Assembly: GCA_029215795.1 (NCBI GenBank) | Contig: JARDYH010000007.1 | Location: forward strand, 99,091,263 to 99,155,262 | From: Anniella stebbinsi | Lineage: Eukaryota > Chordata > Lepidosauria > Squamata > Anniellidae | DNA length: 64,000 nt | Reading direction: 5' to 3' | Shown: positions 58,242 through 64,000 of the stretch, piece after piece | How positions within the stretch are numbered: position 1 is the stretch's first letter | How the letters are laid out: every line of letters begins with the position of its first letter | Notes under the pieces: model-generated | Database searches by the model: none | Told to the model about the DNA's origin: nothing | What the model saw: the letters and a program-made list of their open reading frames with translations, nothing else | Translations under genes and position numbers: made by a program

Positions 58242-58417
58242 ATGATGAGATTTAATTGTAACTTTGTGTTTTTAAGTGAGAAATTTAATATTTTGGTTAT
58301 GATGTTCTTTAAAAAATCAAAACAAATTTGAATTATTTTTTTAAAAAAATCATTGATTTTTATACACCCAATGTGGTATGTATAATTCTGTTTGGTTTGG
58401 TTCCACTCTTAAAAGGG

Positions 58418-58441
58418 GATCTATCTATCTATCTATCTATC
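58418..58441. repeat. (TATC)n microsatellite
   Basis: About six CTAT units. Confidence 0.9.
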
Positions 58442-58689
58442 CAATTTATGTAATTTACACGACAACGTTTTAATGCTATTTTTAGATACTTTGGTTATTA
58501 ATGTTATTTATGATACTCTGTTTTATGCATTCTATTTATACCATCTAATGTGTGTATCATATACTAGTTATACTAATGATATCTGCGTATGACTAAAAAA
58601 AAATTAAAGATTGAGGAAAAAATAAAATAAAAGGGACTGGATGAATGGTAGATCATGGTTAATAGCCATGATAACTAAACGGGAACTCC

Positions 58690-58872
58690 TTATTCAGAGG
58701 CAGCATATCTTGGAATACCAGTTACTGGTGGTGCCAGTGAGGGAGGGCTGTTGCCTTCATGCCCTCTTGGTGGGCTTTCTGGAAGCACCTGGCCAGCCAC
58801 TGTGGGAAATGGAGTGCTAGGCTGGATGGATGGACTCTTGGTCTGAGCCATCGGGACTCTTCTTTCCTTTAG
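58690..58872 (+). repeat. Dispersed repeat copy 3, abutting the CTC1 exon 4 acceptor
   Basis: Shares the blocks ctgttgccttcatgccctct, cagccactgtgggaaatgga and ctaggctggatgga with copies 1 and 2. Its 3' end, ggactcttctttcctttag, occupies the place of 'ggctcttgttccattctt' in copy 1. It runs into the exon 4 boundary, so the repeat-derived end may form the polypyrimidine tract. Confidence 0.6.
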
Positions 58873-59017
58873 GCCTCAGCGTAAGAAGATGGAAAACCTG
58901 AATGTGGCAGGTGAGCTGTCCAGGCTGAGCACTATGCTCTATATCCGCCAGCAGACCTCCTTCTTCCTCTTCTTGAAGTGCTTTAGTTCAACTGCCTGCG
59001 TCCCCGTGCTAGTGCAG
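58873..59017 (+). CDS. CTC1: CTC1 exon 4
   Basis: Acceptor cttctttcctttag|GCCTCAG, donor GTGCAG|GTAAGT (consensus). Completes the split Arg codon from exon 3 and ends in phase 0. Encodes ENLNVAGELSRLSTMLYIRQ and CVPVLVQ, corresponding to human [20 protein letters not shown] and the following strand that ends in IIVQ (recalled). This is part of the second OB fold. Confidence 0.92.
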
Positions 59018-59359
59018 GTAAGTTACCTGGGACAGAAGTTCTCCTGTTGGATCTGTGCAATTGCTCAACAAAGTTTATTTTCTAAATCAGCAGTATACCT
59101 CCTATCCATATTTTAAAAGAGTTTTTCTACATCATATGCATTATATATAAGGTCATATCCACCATATAAAGCTACTAGTTGCAGTAATCTTGGTGGGCAA
59201 TGGGAAGCCACTGGCCCATACAGTTCGGGTGCATGAACGGAGATGCATTGTAGCTAGCTTTGAGGTTAAGAGTATGTTGGGTGGATTAGGGTCTTGGAGG
59301 AGGAATATTTGTCTTGAGTATGCTGAAGTCTGACTTACTTCCTGCTTTTTCTATCCTAG

Positions 59360-59656
59360 AAGACTCCCCAGTTGATTTGGCATCACGCAGTACAGCTGGG
59401 ACATAAGTATGTCCTGACTGCTCTTAAGATGTCTTGCCTCAAAGCTTCTGGACTGAAGATATTAATTACTAGCTCTTCCTCACAACTTCTGCCTTATTGT
59501 ATGGAACAAGTGAAGGAGCAATTTCTGGACAGTGCTTCAGAGAGAACTCCAACTCTTTCCGCTGTGGCCTCTGTGCAGTTTAACAGATTATTGGAGAAGG
59601 GGGAGGAAGAGATGGTGCTGGTTCCAGTTCAGAAATCCAAGATGATCTCTTACATA
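59360..59656 (+). CDS. CTC1: CTC1 exon 5
   Basis: Acceptor tttctatcctag|AAGACT, donor TACATA|GTAAGT; both ends phase 0; 99 codons. Encodes LIWHHAVQLGHKYVLTALKM (human [20 protein letters not shown]), then ITSSSSQLL and an acidic, charged linker (LEKGEEEMVLVPVQKSKMIS). The linker is poorly conserved in the family. Confidence 0.92.
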
Positions 59657-59804
59657 GTAAGTAAACAGTGTCTTAGGTAAAGAGAGAACTTTGCTCTGCG
59701 CTTAGTTTCTGCACCTTGGGAGTACAAAAGCTTGGAGAAGAGTCCTTGGATTACTCCAAAGCAGTGCAAACTACTTATGTTACCTTTCTCTGTTCCTTTT
59801 TCAG

Positions 59805-59933
59805 GGCACTATCACCCAGGTGCTAAATGCCCAAGCTGGCCTCTACGAACTGGATAACAAGTTCACTCTGTGTCTTGCTTATCAGCAGTTGTTGAATTCT
59901 GGCCGTGGGCTCCGCCCAGGAGCATGCATAGAG
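59805..59933 (+). CDS. CTC1: CTC1 exon 6
   Basis: Acceptor tgttcctttttcag|GGCACT, donor ATAGAG|GTGAGA; phase 0 at both ends; 43 codons. Encodes GTITQVLNAQAGLYELDNKF and LCLAYQQLL, matching human [20 protein letters not shown] and LCLAYQQF. This is the best conserved block in the window and secures the gene identification. Confidence 0.95.
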
Positions 59934-60275
59934 GTGAGATGATGGGCAATACTCATGGAGTTCTCTATCTCCCTGGACACCTGCTATGCAAAAGCCGTGC
60001 TTGTGTTTGACAAGTTGATGGGGTCTGCCATAATCATTGTTGTCTCCAAATGTAGCGCAGTTAGCGCAAGGGCTGCATCTGCTTATACAAAGAGATGTTT
60101 GTTAGAGAGGGGTGTATATGGAAGATCATTATGTGCCTTTTATTGTCCCAACTTTAAAACCTCAAAGGTTCAGAGCTGACTGATGGGAGATAAGTGAAAC
60201 TATAGTCTGGAAACTGTAGAGAAGTTCCAAAAATTCTCATTTTCCATGATGCTAATGCATGTGCTTGTATATCAG

Positions 60276-60499
60276 CTCCAAGATGTCCACCTTATTCAGA
60301 AGCCTCTGGCTACCTCCCCCTCTGTTCTTGGAGCTTGTCTGCGCAGCACCGTTGTGCTAAGGAGTTTTTCAGCATGCAGTACATTGCATCAGCCTGTCGT
60401 CTCCTTTGGGAACCTTTACGTGCAACTGCTTTTGCGTTATAATTTACACCTGTCCCTCTATCTGTGGCTGGTCAGCTTGTTAGAGATGTTTGAACAGAG
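60276..60499 (+). CDS. CTC1: CTC1 exon 7
   Basis: Acceptor cttgtatatcag|CTCCAA, donor GAACAGAG|GTGAGT; enters phase 0 and leaves phase 2. Encodes LQDVHLIQKP (human LQDVHLLQS), GACLRSTVVLRSFS (human APCLRGAVLLQSFS) and LYLWLVSLLEMFEQ (human LYLWATKALEELA). Confidence 0.95.
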
Positions 60500-60920
60500 G
60501 TGAGTATTGTTAAATGGCATCTGAAAATATGAAGTCTCCCTGAAGGCAAAGCTGTACATCTATGCTTTTGGTCTATTTTCCAACTGCTGTTGTAATTTTA
60601 TGAAAATAGAAATAGTATTTGTATCAAAAACAAAACAAAAAAAACCCATCTGCCTTTTTAGTTAATCTCCCCCCCCCCAAACAATATAATTGATTAAATA
60701 TTGCAGACTTGATATCTGGGCCTTTGCCAGCTGTCCGTAAAGAAGAAATTAACTTACAACACATTAAAATCCTGTCCCAACCCCTGGATAGCATCTGAAG
60801 AATTTCACATAGAGGATGTACTGAAATGTCAACACTTAAGAACAAAGTATAAGAGGAGTCAAAGACTTTCACCATGAAAACTATATATGCCCAATTGGAA
60901 AAGATTGTTTCATCTTAGGC

Positions 60921-61272
60921 TGCCTCTACAAGAAGCATTTAAAGCTCTTTCAAGGCGCATTAAAAAATTTACCTCTACAAGAACGGAGCACAAATCGGGC
61001 GTAGCGACGCGTTTTCTCTCCGATTATGCGCATTATCGAATGCGCGTTAAATAGCGAGTTTTATTTTTCTCCGGCTGTTAAAGCGCATTTTGCCTATGTG
61101 AACAAGCGATTCTCCGCATTAACTACTTGTAAAGCGCATTTGAAACAACTGGTAAGGTCACCAGTTGAGTGCTCAATTACCTCCTGCATACAAGCATTTA
61201 CGATAAAGCGCTTCAGCGATTATGCGCATAATCGGCTAACCAGGCATCAAACGGAATCCATCTAGAGGGGGT
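60921..61272 (+). mobile_element. CpG-rich foldback element, copy 2, in CTC1 intron 7
   Basis: About 350 bp, same orientation as 30934-31262 and nearly identical over the shared part. Two subterminal palindromic blocks pair as an inverted repeat: ccgattatgcgcattatcg (61020-61038) and cgattatgcgcataatcgg (61217-61235), 18 of 19 matching. TCTTAG precedes (60913-60918) and follows (61272-61277) the unit and may be a target duplication. Relative to copy 1 it carries an extra 5' segment that repeats cctctacaagaa. Short imperfect termini (CCTCTA / TAGAGG) suggest a non-autonomous DNA transposon of unknown superfamily. Confidence 0.75.
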
Positions 61273-61405
61273 CTTAGAGTTTCTTTGAGTTTCTGCATGT
61301 GTACTTCACTTCTTGATCTCTTATGCTTCCTCAATTTGCTCTTACTTTATCTTTAAATGGTTGCTTTCACATTGAAGGAACTGATTCTTCCGTAATTCTT
61401 CTTAG

Positions 61406-61580
61406 GTTCTGTTATTCCACTCAATGCAAGCAGCTGCTGCTTTGCTGCAGTCACCAAGCCCCAGGGGCAGCAGAGAAGTTTATTGTTCCTATTCTGAATT
61501 CTTTGGAGCTACCCAGAAAACAAGAAAGAAACATCCACTTGGAGATCCTGGCAGCAAAACATGACTGCCCCCTAGAGCAG
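61406..61580 (+). CDS. CTC1: CTC1 exon 8
   Basis: Acceptor taattcttcttag|GTTCTG, donor CTAGAGCAG|GTAATT. Completes the split Arg codon and ends in phase 0. Encodes a weakly conserved Cys/Leu-rich stretch, then HLEILAAKHDCPLEQ, which matches human HNEILEEPHHCPLQK. Confidence 0.9.
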
Positions 61581-61654
61581 GTAATTCTCTTTTGCATAAC
61601 CCCGAGCTCCCTTCTTCTAGTTGTGGGATAACCCCTTTTTAAATCCTTTCCTAG

Positions 61655-61858
61655 TATCAGTTTCTGGAGCCACCATGTCAGATTCCAGATTTCTCCTTGC
61701 TGTATGCTATGGTCGAGAAGAGGTGCTGGGAGAGCTTCAATCCATTGCAGCAGCTGAGCTCAGCCCCAGAGATCCACAGCATAAGTGCCCAGGAACTGAA
61801 TCGCAGACTGGCCTGGTCCTGCTACAGTTTATCTGCGGAGAGCTTTCAGCCTCGGATG
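61655..61858 (+). CDS. CTC1: CTC1 exon 9 (last exon in the window)
   Basis: Acceptor aatcctttcctag|TATCAG, donor CTCGGATG|GTAAGT; phase 0 at both ends; 68 codons. Encodes CWESFNPLQQLS (human AWASFDPKALLP) and ELNRRLAWSCYSL (human QLNRRLAWSWLCL). The remaining CTC1 exons must lie beyond 64000, after the LTR element in this intron. Confidence 0.93.
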
Positions 61859-61911
61859 GTAAGTGCTAAACGTGTCTTCCAAAAGGCTGCAAGGAAGACT
61901 TGCCTTCTCAC

Positions 61912-62460
61912 TGTAAAGGAGTTCAGATAGACTGCGCTGGTTGGAGAACGAGAGTGAAGGCTGGGGGGGGGGAAGTAGTATAGATAGCTGAGAGGACTGG
62001 TTAGAGTAGGAACATACCGCTGTAGCAATTAGAAAGACAAACGGCCCTGAGCTGCCACCTGGGAGGAGATAAGGGATTCAAGGACTCCAGAGCAGGAAGG
62101 CCGGGGCTATCGCAGGCTGTAAAAACTTCAAGGCCAGCGGAGGAGGTGTGAAGAAGAGATGAGCTCTGGCGCCGAGATGGGAGGGGGAACATTCCAAGGA
62201 AAGGGGACAAAAACCCTAACCGGGAAGAAGGGGCTGGTCTTGGTGGGGAAGGTGATGCCAAGAGTTAGTCGCACTGGAGAGGCAGGCCACTGGTCTCGGG
62301 TTGGCATCGATGGGCCTTGCTGTAGAGAATTGTTTTAGACCGCTGAACCTGTTCTTTTGATGAATAAAGCTGCTTAAAGAACTACGTGAGTCCTGGTTTG
62401 TGTCTCTGAGTTCTGCACATCCTAACAGGAGAATTGCCCCAGGGCATTTCCTCCCTTACA
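61912..62460 (+). mobile_element. 5' LTR of a Ty3/gypsy retrotransposon
   Basis: The proposed LTR (549 bp) begins TGTAAAGGAG and ends CTCCCTTACA; the ends are inverted repeats at 9 of 10 positions with the standard TG...CA. An AATAAA signal lies at 62363-62368. A primer-binding site follows immediately. It starts only 53 bp downstream of the CTC1 exon 9 donor. The 3' LTR and target duplication are outside the window, so the left border is inferred from the terminal repeat. Confidence 0.8.
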
Positions 62461-62481
62461 TGGTGGCTTAGCGGTGGGATG
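62461..62481 (+). promoter_or_regulatory. Primer-binding site, probably tRNA-Leu
   Basis: Directly after the LTR comes TGGTGGCTTAGCGGTGGGAT. Its complement starts with the CCA end of a tRNA and matches the 3' end of vertebrate tRNA-Leu (AAG/UAG type, ...CCCACCGCTGCCA) except for two extra bases in the middle. Confidence 0.6.
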
Positions 62482-62535
62482 TTGTGCAGAAGCAGAGAAA
62501 GCAAACAGTGACGAAGTGGAGAAGCGGCGACAGAA

Positions 62536-64000
62536 ATGGCCAAGAAAGAACTAAAGAAGATGCAAGGTATTGAGACAGTGGAGCAGTTCCTGCCAGTAGT
62601 TGGGGGAGATGGAGGGGCCATGGGGCCCGGGCAGGCGACCATCGAAGAGTGGGTCGTGGGTGAAGGCTCAGGAGGGGTGACTGAGCTGAAGAAAAGAGCA
62701 GCAAAGAAACAGGCCCCTGTGGAGGTGTCGGTCGACGAGACCCGAAGCGGGGCGCGGCCTAAGGCGCCGCTACCGGAAAGCAGGGACAGCGGAGAGGCGG
62801 AAAGGGGCCTCGCGAAGGAAGAGATGGATCAGCAAGAACGACGGATCCGGCAGATGTATGCAGACTACCTGGAGCTGGCGACACAACAGATGAGGTGGGC
62901 TAAGGTGAAGGAGGAGGCCCTTCAGCAGACAATGGCCACCCCGGCGCCGCCGACAGCACCTCGGTTGGATAGACGGATGTTCCCGGCGTATAAGGAAGGG
63001 GACGATGTAGTGTCATTTTTTACAGTGTTCGAGGCGGCGTGCGAAGAGGTGGGAGTGATCGGGAACCAGAGGATGGCCCTGCTCCGAACCCAAGTATCTG
63101 GGGCGCTACTAGATCTAATGGCGACACTGCCGAGGGAGTCGCGGTCGGATTATGAGTACTTCAAAAAGCTGGTGAGGACGCAATATGCGCTCTCGGCGGA
63201 ACATTGTAGAAAGAAATTTCGACAGCTGACGATGAGAACGAAGGAGACCTATACGGCTTTCGCGATGCGGCTGAAAGCGGCTTTTGAAACTTGGGCAGAA
63301 GCGGCGGGAGCGGATAATAAGGAAAAACTGCAGGAGCTGATAGTTAAAGAACAATTGGCCAAGCAATTCCCAGAGCGCTACGATGCCTGGCTGGGGGAAA
63401 AGGACCCAAGTACGGCCGCAGAAGCTGCACAGATGGCGGATCGACTGAGCGCCTTCGGGAAGCGGGAGCCGGAAGGGGGCCGGAGCGGAGGACGCGAGAG
63501 AGAGAGTCGGCGCCCGGGAGAAGCGACCCCGGGAAAGAAGGCGGCCTGGCCAGGGGGAGAGCGCGCCGAGCGCGAGACACCGCGCCTAGGAGTCAAGCCT
63601 CCGGTGGAGGGGTGTTTTTTTTGTAAAGAGAAGGGGCACATGAAGCGAGACTGCCCGAAGCTGGCGGCAAGGTACCCGGCGGGGGCAGAAAAACCAGCCC
63701 CGGCGAGAGCGTTGGTGCGGGCAGCGGCGGCGACACCCGAGTCGTCCTCGTCGAATTGGAGCGATGAGAGTGAAGGTGAAGTGCGAGAGACGGAGTGGGA
63801 GTATGCCGCGGCAGCAACTGGAGAGTCGAGCCGCGGAGAAGACACCAGCGAGCCGCCAGTGGGGGTGGCGCAACAAGCGACCCAAGACCTCTCGATGAGC
63901 TTGGTTTCGCCGGCGCAGCTCCAATGGAGCCGGAGGCAGTTCTGTGAGTTAATTAGGGTCAATGGGCGGGTGACGAGAGCCCAGCGGGATACCGGAGCTG
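62536..64000 (+). CDS. Gag-Pro of a Gmr1-like Ty3/gypsy retrotransposon (partial, runs off the window)
   Basis: From ATG at 62536 the frame is open for 488 codons to the end of the window. Residues 1-135 are charged, with a helical stretch near 105-130. Residues 136-305 form the capsid-like part. Within it, about 223-300 carries the spacing of a SCAN domain: LKAAFETWAEA, LQELIVKEQLAKQFP, then YDAWLGEKDP and EAAQMADRL. A zinc knuckle CX2CX4HX4C (CFFCKEKGHMKRDC) is at 360-373. The final residues are DTGA at 485-488, the aspartic-protease active site, so protease is in frame with Gag. The frame shows no stops or shifts, unlike every other element here, which suggests a young insertion. Pol is presumably downstream. 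Confidence 0.88.
   Translation, partial: MAKKELKKMQGIETVEQFLPVVGGDGGAMGPGQATIEEWVVGEGSGGVTELKKRAAKKQAPVEVSVDETRSGARPKAPLPESRDSGEAERGLAKEEMDQQERRIRQMYADYLELATQQMRWAKVKEEALQQTMATPAPPTAPRLDRRMFPAYKEGDDVVSFFTVFEAACEEVGVIGNQRMALLRTQVSGALLDLMATLPRESRSDYEYFKKLVRTQYALSAEHCRKKFRQLTMRTKETYTAFAMRLKAAFETWAEAAGADNKEKLQELIVKEQLAKQFPERYDAWLGEKDPSTAAEAAQMADRLSAFGKREPEGGRSGGRERESRRPGEATPGKKAAWPGGERAERETPRLGVKPPVEGCFFCKEKGHMKRDCPKLAARYPAGAEKPAPARALVRAAAATPESSSSNWSDESEGEVRETEWEYAAAATGESSRGEDTSEPPVGVAQQATQDLSMSLVSPAQLQWSRRQFCELIRVNGRVTRAQRDTGA

Noticed and set aside
62382..63962. Minus-strand open frames antisense to gag-pro
   Set aside because: They are low-complexity Pro/Ser/Arg-rich shadows of the open plus-strand frame.

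Overview
This window is vertebrate nuclear DNA, most likely from a squamate reptile (lizard or snake). The case rests on the repeat mix: L2-type LINEs with (ATT)n tails, CR1 LINEs ending in ATTCTATG-like motifs, diverged and full-length L1s, hAT and PIF/Harbinger DNA transposons, many foldback MITEs, tRNA-derived SINEs and a Ty3/gypsy element with a SCAN-like Gag. No species can be named from sequence alone.

The only host gene I can support is the 5' half of CTC1, the large subunit of the CST telomere-replication complex, on the plus strand. Nine exons fit together in phase: 32046-32260, 49884-50130, 53109-53308, 58873-59017, 59360-59656, 59805-59933, 60276-60499, 61406-61580 and 61655-61858. 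They total 1836 nt (612 codons), about half of a roughly 1.2-kb-codon protein; the rest lies beyond the window. Exon 1 lies in a CpG-rich region with a C15 run, a (CTG)9 tract and a five-run G-quadruplex motif. Intron 1 is 17.6 kb and full of transposons.

Layout. 1-8.8 kb: satellite of about 149 bp in opposite orientations at the two sides of a nested L2 and CR1 block. 9.5-16.5 kb: a diverged tandem repeat split by a complete 6.29-kb PIF/Harbinger element with TAA target duplication, a broken transposase, a Myb/SANT-like gene and one unrecognised reading frame. 16.5-31 kb: gene-poor DNA with MITEs, a PIM-kinase processed pseudogene (24.3-25.2 kb) and a mixed-orientation repeat array (27.3-28.1 kb). 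31.5-61.9 kb: CTC1, whose introns hold a full-length L1 with a 16-bp target duplication, a 420-bp near-perfect palindrome, a hAT transposon, a second CR1, an antisense L1 and a CpG-rich foldback element also present 30 kb upstream. 61.9 kb to the end: the 5' LTR, primer-binding site and uninterrupted gag-pro frame of a Ty3/gypsy (Gmr1-like) retrotransposon in sense orientation in CTC1 intron 9.

The best leads are the apparently intact gag-pro frame with a SCAN-like Gag region, the complete Harbinger element with an extra frame and a probable catalytic Asp-to-Asn change, the pair of CpG-rich foldback elements, and repeat sequence directly abutting the CTC1 exon 4 acceptor. Family names come from motif recognition and remembered family knowledge; no alignment or database search was run.
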